Assembly (NCBI GenBank): GCA_002317175.1 | Contig: DCJA01000019.1 | Location: forward strand, 16,366-80,365 | DNA from: Lachnospiraceae bacterium UBA1712 | Lineage (GTDB): Bacteria; Bacillota; Clostridia; Lachnospirales; Lachnospiraceae | Length of the DNA: 64,000 nt | Reading direction: 5' to 3' | Shown: positions 25,008-33,969 of the stretch, piece after piece | Layout: each line of letters opens with the position of its first letter | Numbering within the stretch: the first letter of the stretch is position 1 | Notes under the pieces: model-generated | Seen by the model: the letters and a program-made list of their open reading frames with translations, nothing else | The model's database searches: none | What the model was told of the DNA's origin: nothing | Made by a program: the position numbers and the translations under genes

Positions 25008-25661
25008 TTAGTATCTGTCGTCTCCCTCATCCGCAAGTGAATGAATCTCATTATTCAGTGATAGCATTCTTGCATCCAGTGCAGAAACCATATTCGCACA
25101 TTCCGCCAGCTCCTGCTGAATATGTTCTGGAGCATTACCCTCAAACTTATAATGGATCTTATGCTCAAGACTCGCCCAGAAATCCATAGCAACAGTTCTG
25201 ATCTGAATCTCAACCTTTGCCTCCACAATCTTATCAGACAGGAATATTGGAATACTTACTATCATGTGATAGCTCTTGTATCCACTTGGCTTTGGGTTCT
25301 TAATATAGTCTTTGATTGACAACACCTTGATATCGCTCTGGTTGCCTATCATCTCTGCGACATTATAAATATCATCTGTAAATGAACAAATAACTCTGAT
25401 TCCAGCTATATCATTAACATGGTTGACCATATTCTCAATAGTGGACTCGTAACCCTTTTTCTTTAACTTCTTTACAATACTTTCTGATGATTTTAATCTT
25501 GATTTTATATGTTCAATAGGATTGTACCTGTGAACCTGCTGGAATTCATCATTTAATATTTCCAGCTTTGTGCCAATCTCTTTGAGCGCTGAATTGTATA
25601 CAAGTACTACTTCCATCCAGCTATCAATCGGATCAGTCTCCCTTACTTTATCGTTTGCCAT
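25008..25661 (-). CDS. Small alarmone synthetase (RelA/SpoT domain)
   Basis: A 217-residue single-domain (p)ppGpp synthetase of the YjbM/RelQ type. The synthetase core is visible: HIKSRLKSSESIVKKLKKKG, NDIAGIRVICSFTDDIYNV, GYKSYHMIVSI and KVEIQIRTVAMDFWASLEHK, which includes the catalytic Glu and the substrate-stacking Tyr. No hydrolase, TGS or ACT domains are present. Such enzymes usually form tetramers and respond to cell-wall or alkaline stress. It is transcribed alone. Confidence 0.9.
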   Translation of the reverse strand: MANDKVRETDPIDSWMEVVLVYNSALKEIGTKLEILNDEFQQVHRYNPIEHIKSRLKSSESIVKKLKKKGYESTIENMVNHVNDIAGIRVICSFTDDIYNVAEMIGNQSDIKVLSIKDYIKNPKPSGYKSYHMIVSIPIFLSDKIVEAKVEIQIRTVAMDFWASLEHKIHYKFEGNAPEHIQQELAECANMVSALDARMLSLNNEIHSLADEGDDRY

Positions 25662-25781
25662 TCATTCCCTTTCATCTTTGTTCCCACAACACACTAGCTT
25701 TTATTATAGCACATTTTATGCTTCTTTTAAACACGGGGCCCTTCCGTCTCTATTGGCAGCTTCGCTCTAAAGTCTCTGTGC

Positions 25782-26798
25782 CTAATCCTCGTAGCCGTTA
25801 GGATTATTCTTCTGCCATCTCCAGGAATCCTCACACATCTCCTTTATCTCTCGCTGCGCAACCCATCCCAGTTCCTTCTGAGCTTTGGTAGAATCTGCAT
25901 AACATGCATCTATGTCTCCTGCTCTTCTTGGCTTTATAGAATAAGGAATCTTAACACCTGTAGCTTCCTCAAAATTCTTTACTACATCAAGAACTGAATA
26001 TCCGTGGCCTGTTCCCAGGTTGTAGATTGACAGTCCTGATCCAGGAGCAAATTTAAGCAAGGCCTTAACATGTCCAACTGCAAGATCTACAACATGAATA
26101 TAATCTCTTACGCCTGTACCGTCTGGAGTGTTGTAATCATCTCCAAATACTCCAAGTTCTTTAAGTTTTCCAACTGCAACCTGTGTTACATATGGCATAA
26201 GATTGTTTGGTATACCGTTAGGATTCTCTCCCATTGTGCCAGACTTATGGGCTCCAATTGGATTGAAGTATCTAAGAAGAACTATGTTCCATTCATTATC
26301 TGCCTTCTGAACATCCATCATAATCTGTTCAATCATTGACTTTGTCCATCCATATGGATTAGTACATGTACCCTTTGGACACTCTTCTGTAATAGGTACA
26401 AAAGCAGGATCACCATATACAGTTGCCGAAGAAGAAAAGATAATGTTCTTGCAGGCATGATTACCCATTACTTCCAACAGATTAAGTGTACCAGCGATAT
26501 TATTCTCGTAGTACATCATAGGCTTCTTTACAGATTCACCCACCGCCTTTAATCCTGCAAAATGGATAACTCCGTCCACCTTTTCCTTATCAAATACAGC
26601 TTCAAGTGCTGCCTTATCACATATATCTGCCTTATAAAAAACAGGTCTGATTCCTGTAATAGCCTCTATTCTGTCAACTACCTTTTCCTTTGAGTTGCAC
26701 AGATTATCTAAAATAACAACTTCATGACCTGCCTGCTGCAATTCAACAACTGTGTGGCTTCCAATGAATCCTGTTCCACCTGTCACTAAAATTCTCAT
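25782..26798 (-). CDS. galE: UDP-glucose 4-epimerase
   Basis: An extended short-chain dehydrogenase (338 residues) that interconverts UDP-glucose and UDP-galactose. NAD-binding GGTGFIGS lies at the N-terminus, then the catalytic YGWTK (YxxxK) with Ser in FSSSATVYG, and the family hallmarks NPIGAHKSG and GVRDYIHVVDLA. AAGGAG precedes the ATG. It lies 94 bases after a nucleotidyltransferase gene that may supply sugar nucleotides. Confidence 0.96.
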   Translation of the reverse strand: MRILVTGGTGFIGSHTVVELQQAGHEVVILDNLCNSKEKVVDRIEAITGIRPVFYKADICDKAALEAVFDKEKVDGVIHFAGLKAVGESVKKPMMYYENNIAGTLNLLEVMGNHACKNIIFSSSATVYGDPAFVPITEECPKGTCTNPYGWTKSMIEQIMMDVQKADNEWNIVLLRYFNPIGAHKSGTMGENPNGIPNNLMPYVTQVAVGKLKELGVFGDDYNTPDGTGVRDYIHVVDLAVGHVKALLKFAPGSGLSIYNLGTGHGYSVLDVVKNFEEATGVKIPYSIKPRRAGDIDACYADSTKAQKELGWVAQREIKEMCEDSWRWQKNNPNGYED

Positions 26799-26892
26799 AC
26801 TCTACTCCTTAATCTATGTTTCATAAAACTCATAAGAAGATGATGTTGCCATCATCTTCCCCTCTTTTTCCATATCAAATACTACGAAAACA

Positions 26893-27810
26893 TTATTTCC
26901 AAAGATACTCTGGATATTCTCCTGCATCCTTAAGCTTCTTAATGTTTTCTACTACAAATGGCTTATCCTCTTTATAAGTAACACCAAACCATCTGTCAGA
27001 GCTCTTAAGCACTTCTACCGTAGCCTTACCAGCTTTAATCAGTACATCCACCTCTGTTGGAATAAGGCACTCAGCCTTCATAGGATTCTGTGCAACCTTC
27101 TCCTTGAAGAATTTTTCCATGGCAATATCAAATTCTCCAAATAAGCCTGGCTTAAATCCCCACATATTCATGGAAACAGGTGTCTCTACATCTATCGGAC
27201 TGAAGCTTACTCCCTCATCCTCTGAGAATGCTGCTCCTGTCTCTGTCTTAATCAGATTCTTCTGCTCAACAATATGTGAAAGCTTACTGTTATCATCTAC
27301 ATTACATACACCTCTTGTAACACTTCCCTTTTCTGTAAGTGTCTTTCCGAGTTCGTATGCAACCATAGCGTACTTGTCATCTTCTTCAATGGTATCTGTT
27401 AAAAACTGATACATAACCTTGTAACCATGCTTGCCGTAATAATCGTCAGCATTGATTACCATAAATGGTCCCTTAACCACATCCTTGCATCTCATGATTG
27501 CATGAGTTGTTCCCCAAGGCTTTACTCTTCCTTCTGGAATTGTAAAATAGTCTGGAACATCGTTGATATCCTGGAATACATACTCAACTTCCATGTGACG
27601 CGATATAGCATCGCCAACGCATTCTCTAAAGTCTGCTTCCATCTCTTTTTTAATAATAAATACTACTTTTTCAAATCCTGCTGCCTTTGCATCATATATT
27701 GAAAAATCTATAATTTTGTGTCCCTGCTCATCTACAGGATCCATCTGTTTAAGTCCACCATAACGGCTTCCCATACCTGCTGCCAAAATTACCAAAACTG
27801 GTTTGTCCAT
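26893..27810 (-). CDS. Sugar-phosphate nucleotidyltransferase-like protein
   Basis: A 305-residue NTP-transferase-fold protein: N-terminal LVILAAGMGSRYGGLKQMDP (nucleotide-binding G-x-G-x-R...K), INADDYYGKHGY (metal Asp) and GVTYKEDKPFVV. It belongs to the broad glucose-1-phosphate nucleotidyltransferase superfamily. Its exact substrate is not clear, and it lacks the classic GalU pattern. The neighbouring galE suggests a role in sugar-nucleotide supply. Confidence 0.8.
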   Translation of the reverse strand: MDKPVLVILAAGMGSRYGGLKQMDPVDEQGHKIIDFSIYDAKAAGFEKVVFIIKKEMEADFRECVGDAISRHMEVEYVFQDINDVPDYFTIPEGRVKPWGTTHAIMRCKDVVKGPFMVINADDYYGKHGYKVMYQFLTDTIEEDDKYAMVAYELGKTLTEKGSVTRGVCNVDDNSKLSHIVEQKNLIKTETGAAFSEDEGVSFSPIDVETPVSMNMWGFKPGLFGEFDIAMEKFFKEKVAQNPMKAECLIPTEVDVLIKAGKATVEVLKSSDRWFGVTYKEDKPFVVENIKKLKDAGEYPEYLWK

Positions 27811-27868
27811 ATACTACTCCTTTAAATAAACGTATCTATATAATTATACCTTTTTTACCCTTATTTGT

Positions 27869-27906
27869 CCAACCCGTGAACACAGCCTCCAGACTGAAAC
27901 TGTCAC
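27869..27906 (-). terminator. Possible hairpin after the rhomboid gene
   Basis: CCCGTGA and TCACGGG arms, with an inner ACAG/CTGT, flank a long loop a few bases past the rhomboid stop. A T run is lacking, so this is a weak terminator call. Confidence 0.35.
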
Positions 27907-27917
27907 GGGCACTATAG

Positions 27918-28487
27918 TCACTTCTTTCTGACACTTGCAAAGCCAATGAAACAGCCACAGGCCCCTCCCAGAATATGAGTAAGCTGTGACACATTGTCAC
28001 TGACAAATAATGCATTAAAGACTTCCTGTCCAATATACAAAATGCATACAAGAATAAGAGTCAGTGGAATCTTTCCATTCTTAAGGCCAGTCATTGATGA
28101 AAGAATAATGAAACAGAATACAACACCGCTGGCTCCAAGAAGAGCAGTTCCAGGAAACAAAAGACAATTGATTACGCCAGTAACAAACGCTGTAATGGCA
28201 ATCATACTGATAGTCATCTTACTTCCATACTTTTCCTCTATTCCTGGTCCCAAGAGCAGGAAGAACATCATATTACCCAGATAATGAGATATATCCGCAT
28301 GACCTAGTACATGAGTAAACAGTCTTATATATGTCAGTGGGTTAAGCAGGGATGACCTATATACGCAAAACAGCAATTTGTTGCTTATTCCGCCTGTCAA
28401 CATATTAAGGACCAACGCTATCAATGATACTCCGGCAAAAGTAAGTATAACCGGAGAGTTATAGTCTATTACTTTCTTCTTGTTCAT
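27918..28487 (-). CDS. Rhomboid-family intramembrane serine protease
   Basis: A 189-residue membrane protein with six hydrophobic segments. The rhomboid catalytic pair is present: Ser in GASGVVFCFI and His in THILGGACGCFIG, with the HISHYLGNM-type motif (here DISHYLGNMMFF). It should cleave membrane proteins within or near the bilayer. The ATG at 28485-28487 is used; an in-frame GTG lies one codon earlier. Substrate unknown. Confidence 0.87.
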   Translation of the reverse strand: MNKKKVIDYNSPVILTFAGVSLIALVLNMLTGGISNKLLFCVYRSSLLNPLTYIRLFTHVLGHADISHYLGNMMFFLLLGPGIEEKYGSKMTISMIAITAFVTGVINCLLFPGTALLGASGVVFCFIILSSMTGLKNGKIPLTLILVCILYIGQEVFNALFVSDNVSQLTHILGGACGCFIGFASVRKK

Positions 28488-28506
28488 CACATCAACCTTT
28501 TGAAAA

Positions 28507-29745
28507 CTACTTTAATTTTGAATATGTCTCTTTATAGAATTTTCTTTCCTTCTTTGCTATTCTCTTTGGAACAGCCTTTGCTTCTGGATGACACATAGCT
28601 AGCTTCGCAGCCATACATCCCTTTTCAAGTACATATGCTGTCGCTTCTACATCGCTTTCACTTCCGCCTACACAGATAGCTCCCTGTCCAGCAATCAGGA
28701 CAGCGCTATTGCCCTTAAAGCCTTTAACTATAGTAGATGCTGATTCAAAATGAGGTTTTTTGCCAATCTTACCCACACACCTGATATCCTCACCAACAAT
28801 CTGTGCCTGATCATCAATATATGCATCAAATCCCTTTGACTTAAGACTGATATCCACAATGTTAGGTAATGTTACATGATATATACAGCTTATATCCCTG
28901 TCTTCATATATTTTGGAATGCAACAATGCTATCTTGTTAAGTTTTCTCTTAAACACATTCTTACTGATAGGCTTCTTGTCACCAAGACTAAATTTATATT
29001 CATCTTCACCAAGAGAAAGTGTTATTTCATTGCCCTCTATATGACTATATCCATAATCCACATAGCCACCTGCCTTAAGATCAGCCTCATCAGCCTCTTC
29101 TACATCTGCAGTCTGGTCCACTTCGCCCATATCCAGCTGATCCTTAACATCAATTCTTGCAAAACCCTCTGTGAATCTCTCATACTTATATTTGCACACC
29201 TGCTCAAGGCATGAACTAATCTCAAATGTGTTTTCAAAATCAGTTCCCATGCACAAAACACCATGATTTTTCAGCAGAATTGCATTGATGTTCTGCGCCT
29301 TCTTGAGAGTTTTTTTCACCTGTTTTCTGAGTGGTTCGGAAGAAGACATACCATATGAGGCACAAAGTACCTTCTCCCCCAAAAACTTTCTTTCCTCTTG
29401 TGACAGTTCAAGATCTTCACCAGTAATACTTACTACAGAAGCGTAGGTCTGATGAGTATGAACCACAAAATTTACTTCTGCTTTTGAAGCATATACATCT
29501 GCATGTATTCCACATTCAGATGAAGGCTTTATATCCCCTTCATATGTACATTTCTTAATATCCACCACTACTATTTCTGCAGGAGTCAGGTTCTCATAAG
29601 CTCTTCCACTTGGGGTAATAACGAACTGAGTGTCACTTATTCTGGCACTGATATTCCCCCATGTCCTTACTATTAAGCCTTCTTTCTGTAGCTTCAATCC
29701 TGCATCAATTACAAGCTGTTTAGCTTCTTCAATTGAATATGCCAT
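28507..29745 (-). CDS. Class II aldolase/adducin protein with two domains
   Basis: A 412-residue protein. The N-terminal domain (~1-200) is a class II aldolase/adducin fold with TWGNISAR, ITPSGRAYENL, the acid SSECGIHADVY and the zinc site HTHQTYA plus a later KNHGVLCMG. An acidic linker (ADVEEADEADLKAGG) leads to a second, weaker copy (~240-400; HVTLPNIVDIS, GQGAICVG) that has lost most metal ligands. Start set at 29743-29745; the upstream TTG is not needed. It ends the long 28507-39191 gene run. The reaction is probably aldol cleavage of a sugar phosphate, but the substrate is unknown. Confidence 0.75.
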   Translation of the reverse strand: MAYSIEEAKQLVIDAGLKLQKEGLIVRTWGNISARISDTQFVITPSGRAYENLTPAEIVVVDIKKCTYEGDIKPSSECGIHADVYASKAEVNFVVHTHQTYASVVSITGEDLELSQEERKFLGEKVLCASYGMSSSEPLRKQVKKTLKKAQNINAILLKNHGVLCMGTDFENTFEISSCLEQVCKYKYERFTEGFARIDVKDQLDMGEVDQTADVEEADEADLKAGGYVDYGYSHIEGNEITLSLGEDEYKFSLGDKKPISKNVFKRKLNKIALLHSKIYEDRDISCIYHVTLPNIVDISLKSKGFDAYIDDQAQIVGEDIRCVGKIGKKPHFESASTIVKGFKGNSAVLIAGQGAICVGGSESDVEATAYVLEKGCMAAKLAMCHPEAKAVPKRIAKKERKFYKETYSKLK

Positions 29746-29781
29746 AGTTTTTTCTACCCCCAAATCTATGCTATATCTCTA

Positions 29782-31107
29782 TTATAATATATGTGTTGCT
29801 ACAATTACAGTTCTTGATTGCTTCCTGTCTGTCATATATTGCTTTACTCTGCCAATAGTGTCTTCATCCATTCCGGTAAATGGTTCATCCATCAGAAGAA
29901 TGTCTGAGGGGTATTCCATAGCTCTCACTATAGCTACTCTTCTCTTCATACCACCGCTTAGCTCACGGCAGGGTTTATCCAGACTATCCTTATCAAGAAT
30001 TTGCTCTAAAGCCTGTCTGGCTCTGGCCTCACCAATTCCTGTGATCGCTACATTGGTTACAGCACTGTAATCTTCGCAAAGTCTGTCCTCCTGAAATACC
30101 ATGCTGACATTTCCATTTACCTGTATGCTTCCCCTATCAGCTTCTACTAAGCCTGCAATCATATGAAGAAGTGTAGTCTTTCCACTTCCAGACCTGTCGC
30201 TGATAGTATATTCCTCACCATATGCGTAGCTTGCACTAAAGTCCTCATATAGCGTCTTATCACCATAGCTTTTTGAAAGATGAGCTATCTTTATACTGTC
30301 ATCATCCATTTTATTTCCTGCTTCAACAGTTTGAATGACAGCATGCTTTCTTTCACTACAATGTAGCTTGGCCGTAAGCAGTTTCTTTGCAACAAACACA
30401 ATAAACTTTTCACTTGCAAAGCTTAGCACTATTGTCACAAGCGCCCAGGCAAATACTTCAGCAGTTTCAAAATACACTTTTGATGTATATAACTGACCTC
30501 CCACAGAATTGCTGCTAAGTCCTATAACCTCAGCCGCCACTCCTGCCTTCCAGCTCATGCCAATAGCTGACTTAATTGCACTGAGAATAAACGGCTTGAG
30601 TGAAGGTCTGTATATGTACTTCAGTCGGTTTCTCCTGGATATGCCAAATACTACTGCCATCTCCAGAAGCTTAATGTCTGTACTTCTTATTCCCTCAAGA
30701 AGATTGCTGTATACAACTGGAATGACGATTATCATACTTATAACAAACGACAGATTACGCGGTCCCCACCAGATTAGTAATATTACAGCAAATGCAGCAA
30801 CAGGTACTGATTTGCATAGACTTACCAGTGGTGAAATGATAAGTTCAGCCAGTTCAGATCTGTGAGCCAGTATAGCCATAACTGATGCCATCAACGTTCC
30901 CAGCAGGAAACCAAGCATGATACGTTCAAGACTTCCTAATACCGAGGTATAGAAATCCATCCGCAACAACAGTCTCCCTAAAGCCAGAAGAGTATCCACT
31001 GGTGATGCCAGCAGTAGCTTATTATTCACTATTTTCGCTAAAATAAACCAAACGGTTACCCATAGGGCAACCGCTAGTATTTGTTTAATCAGTTTTTTAT
31101 TCTGCAT
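29782..31107 (-). CDS. ABC transporter permease-ATPase fusion, C-terminally short
   Basis: A 441-residue fusion. Residues ~1-250 form an SsuC/TauC-type permease (six helices; EAA loop LEMAVVFGISRRNRLKYIYR). Residues ~270-441 form an ATP-binding domain with signature LSGGMKRR, Walker B ILLMDEPFTGMD and switch His in VIVATHIL. Two oddities: the P-loop reads DRSGSGKTT, with Asp at the first Gly position, and the protein stops two residues after the switch His, missing the usual C-terminal tail. It overlaps the binding-protein gene by 11 bases; the ATG at 31105-31107 is chosen for its position. Likely an importer of a small organic anion; substrate unknown. Confidence 0.8.
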   Translation of the reverse strand: MQNKKLIKQILAVALWVTVWFILAKIVNNKLLLASPVDTLLALGRLLLRMDFYTSVLGSLERIMLGFLLGTLMASVMAILAHRSELAELIISPLVSLCKSVPVAAFAVILLIWWGPRNLSFVISMIIVIPVVYSNLLEGIRSTDIKLLEMAVVFGISRRNRLKYIYRPSLKPFILSAIKSAIGMSWKAGVAAEVIGLSSNSVGGQLYTSKVYFETAEVFAWALVTIVLSFASEKFIVFVAKKLLTAKLHCSERKHAVIQTVEAGNKMDDDSIKIAHLSKSYGDKTLYEDFSASYAYGEEYTISDRSGSGKTTLLHMIAGLVEADRGSIQVNGNVSMVFQEDRLCEDYSAVTNVAITGIGEARARQALEQILDKDSLDKPCRELSGGMKRRVAIVRAMEYPSDILLMDEPFTGMDEDTIGRVKQYMTDRKQSRTVIVATHIL

Positions 31108-32071
31108 AATAGAAGTCTTCTTCTGGTACATCTCCACCTGTAAGTCTTGCATTAAATGCATTCAACGATGCAAGGTAACCCTGAAGCGCATTTTTCATCT
31201 CAGCTCCAGTGATACATACTATATTGCAGTTTGGAATTGCCTTTTTAGCAATAGGCTCCTTTGCAATAATCTCGGCCTTTACAGCAAGTGCAGCAGTTGT
31301 ATCCACATCGCTGTTTGCAGCTTCAACACTCTTCGCATGCTCTGCCAGGAAAGTTTTAACTGCTTCAGGATGTTCTGTTGCAAAATCTTTTCTTACAACA
31401 GTTACTCCTGTAATCATTCTTGAGCCATCACCACCGTATATATTATTCCATTCTTCACTAAGGTCCAATACAACCTTAAGGTTTTCATTTTGAATTGTTG
31501 CTGCAGTTACAAATGGTTGTGGTAAAACACCTACGGCCTCTGGATTCTGTGCCAGCATGGCCACCACTTCTGTTGCCTCTGATTTAAATTCTATTGTGTA
31601 GTCATCCTCAGAGAAACCGCTTCCCTGAAGAACTGACATTATTGCTGCCTCAGGAGTAGCACCTTCTCCTGTAGAATATATAGTTTTGCCCTTTAGATCT
31701 GCAACACTTGCGATACTGTCATCACCAGTTACCACATATAGCACTCCAAGTGTATTGATATCTATTACCTGTACTGCCTTTTCAGACTTATTATAAAGGT
31801 TTGCCGCTGCATTGGCTGGAATTAATGCTATATCAAGCTCTCCCTTAATCATCAGAGGAAGTATCTCATCTGCACCTGTATAAATGTTGAATTCATAGTT
31901 GCCCTCTGCCTCACCAGCTTCTGACTTATCCATCAGATTAAGCAGGCCTAAGCTTGTGGCACCCTTAAGTGATCCAACCTTTACACTGACATCATCCTTT
32001 TTGCCGCATCCGCACATCATCACAAGTGCAAGCAGCAACATCAATACTGTAATTCTTTTACTTTTTTTCAT
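31097..32071 (-). CDS. ABC transporter substrate-binding lipoprotein (SsuA/NMT1-like)
   Basis: A 324-residue lipoprotein: signal helix (ITVLMLLLALVMM) ending in a Cys-Gly-Cys lipobox near residue 22, then an NMT1/SsuA-like fold (VGSLKGATSLGLLNLM, LDIALIPANAAANL, LKGKTIYSTGEGATPE). It would deliver substrate to the permease-ATPase fusion encoded next. It overlaps the GGDEF gene upstream by 14 bases and the fusion gene downstream by 11, so the importer is translationally tied to the signalling genes. Confidence 0.87.
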   Translation of the reverse strand: MKKSKRITVLMLLLALVMMCGCGKKDDVSVKVGSLKGATSLGLLNLMDKSEAGEAEGNYEFNIYTGADEILPLMIKGELDIALIPANAAANLYNKSEKAVQVIDINTLGVLYVVTGDDSIASVADLKGKTIYSTGEGATPEAAIMSVLQGSGFSEDDYTIEFKSEATEVVAMLAQNPEAVGVLPQPFVTAATIQNENLKVVLDLSEEWNNIYGGDGSRMITGVTVVRKDFATEHPEAVKTFLAEHAKSVEAANSDVDTTAALAVKAEIIAKEPIAKKAIPNCNIVCITGAEMKNALQGYLASLNAFNARLTGGDVPEEDFYYAE

Positions 32072-33959
32072 CTTCGTATGTCCTTTTCTTATGTTTATAC
32101 ATATATTCGTCTGCCATTATAACATACTCTTCAAGTGTTTTCTCGTCTTCTGGTCCAACCATTATATATCCCGAGCTAATAGACAGTTTGTAAGGGAGCA
32201 CCATTTCCTCTCCTCGTCTTGTTACTGTGCTGGAGAGTCTCTCGCACATATACTGCACAGTCTGCTCATCATCGCATTCACCAATGATTACAAACTCATC
32301 GCCACCATATCTGACAGCACTCCATTCGTTATTAATACATTCCTGGACAACGCTTGCTATTACTCTGATAGCCATATCTCCCTGAAGATGTCCAAATGTA
32401 TCATTGATATATTTCATTCGATTAATATCTGCGAAAACGATAACATTACTGTTACCCATACTTCTGGAATTCTCGTATTTGGCCTTTACTATTCTCTCGT
32501 ATCCAAGTCTGTTATAGAGTCCTGTAAGCGCATCCTTTACAGACAGCTCCAACAGCTCATCATTGAGCTTATTTAATCTCATGGAATTACGATACTTATC
32601 AAATAATTCTCCCATTCTGGTAACATATGGGTACATGGATCTGTTTCTTATGTGCTCCATCTGATCCCTCATTACCATATATCCAAAGATATTATCCCTG
32701 CTGTGCAGAGAACAAATTACATATGTATGTCCCTCTGTGTCCTGCTCATAATTAGGAATCAGCTTATCAGTGCTAAAACTGTTCAACGAGTAAGCTTCGT
32801 CATCTTTGATTCCTACAACGACCTCCATAGTTTTGCCATAGCTCTTATTCTTAAGGCTGACTTCCTTGGAGTAGATATTCTGTTTGAACCTGCGCTCAAG
32901 TACAATAGAAAAGCCATTGCCTTCATACAGATGATTGTTGCTGAAATGACTCATAAGTACTCTCGGCAGCTCCTCATAGTTTTTGGCGGAGAAGAAAGTC
33001 TTTTGAAGAGCATTATTGGCACGTTCAAAAATTATATTCCTTTCCGAAGACATGAAACTTTCCTGAGCCAGTTTTTTTCTTGCTTTCTGTGCTATCACAT
33101 CATTTGGACATCCACAGCTCTCACCCACTATAAAATCACAGACATACTCTCTGCTTTCAGGCTTACCTGTCTCAAGCATCTCATACAGTAATTCTGCGCT
33201 GCCAAAGCCCATCTTCTCATATGGCTGAGCAAGAGTAGTTAGAGATGGTGAAAATGTTCTGCTGAGGTCGATATTATCAAATCCAGTAACCAGAACATCC
33301 TCTGGTACACTGTAACCTTTTTCCTCCAGAGTAGTACATACCGCTAAGGCACCTACGTCATTGGCGCACATTATCAGGTCCGGAAGACCGTCCTTTCTGT
33401 CTGTCATCCTTCTGGTTGCCTTTACTACAGACGCATATTCCCAGTTACAGTAGTAGATATCTTCATTCCTTATCTCTACGCCACTTTTCTCAAAAACTTC
33501 CTTAGCTGCTCTTAATCTTTCATTGGATTCACTATTATCCTTGTGACCAGCTATGAATACTATCGAATTAATATCATGTTGAGTTGTCATATGTTCGCTC
33601 AGAATCTTCATGGATTCATAGTTATTGCAGGACATATAACCCAGCCCTTCCAGTTCTACGCCTATGCTTACTACAGGTATTTTCTTCTCCACAAACATAT
33701 TATGAAGTCGATCTATCTCCTTTTTAGAGCTCAACGAGTCTGGCACAAAGATGACCCCATCGAATTCATCGTAATTAGGAAGCTCGTGAATAATAAATTC
33801 TCCCTGATTGTATTCTTCAGACTCACTGTACTGTGAATAAGTAAGAAACAAAAACAGATCTATTCCCTTGTCCCTGGTATAACTGCTTATACCATTAACA
33901 ATGTCACAAACACCCTTGTTGTACCAACCATTTGCTATAACTGCTATTTTCCCCTTCAT
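32058..33959 (-). CDS. Cytoplasmic LacI-type sensor with GGDEF output
   Basis: A 633-residue soluble protein. Residues ~1-290 form a LacI/PurR-like periplasmic-binding fold (KIAVIANGWYNKG, DGVIFVPDS, LPDLIMCANDVGALAVC, VLVTGFDNIDLSRTFSPSLTT) with no DNA-binding helix. A GAF-like middle region follows, then a GGDEF domain with DALTGLYNRLGY, FADINRMKYINDTFGH and intact YGGDEF. It should make cyclic di-GMP in response to a ligand. The start at 33957-33959 has AGGGGA upstream. It lies between a XylF-like binding protein and an SsuA-like one. Confidence 0.88.
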   Translation of the reverse strand: MKGKIAVIANGWYNKGVCDIVNGISSYTRDKGIDLFLFLTYSQYSESEEYNQGEFIIHELPNYDEFDGVIFVPDSLSSKKEIDRLHNMFVEKKIPVVSIGVELEGLGYMSCNNYESMKILSEHMTTQHDINSIVFIAGHKDNSESNERLRAAKEVFEKSGVEIRNEDIYYCNWEYASVVKATRRMTDRKDGLPDLIMCANDVGALAVCTTLEEKGYSVPEDVLVTGFDNIDLSRTFSPSLTTLAQPYEKMGFGSAELLYEMLETGKPESREYVCDFIVGESCGCPNDVIAQKARKKLAQESFMSSERNIIFERANNALQKTFFSAKNYEELPRVLMSHFSNNHLYEGNGFSIVLERRFKQNIYSKEVSLKNKSYGKTMEVVVGIKDDEAYSLNSFSTDKLIPNYEQDTEGHTYVICSLHSRDNIFGYMVMRDQMEHIRNRSMYPYVTRMGELFDKYRNSMRLNKLNDELLELSVKDALTGLYNRLGYERIVKAKYENSRSMGNSNVIVFADINRMKYINDTFGHLQGDMAIRVIASVVQECINNEWSAVRYGGDEFVIIGECDDEQTVQYMCERLSSTVTRRGEEMVLPYKLSISSGYIMVGPEDEKTLEEYVIMADEYMYKHKKRTYEDEKK

Positions 33960-33969
33960 TAATAATCCC

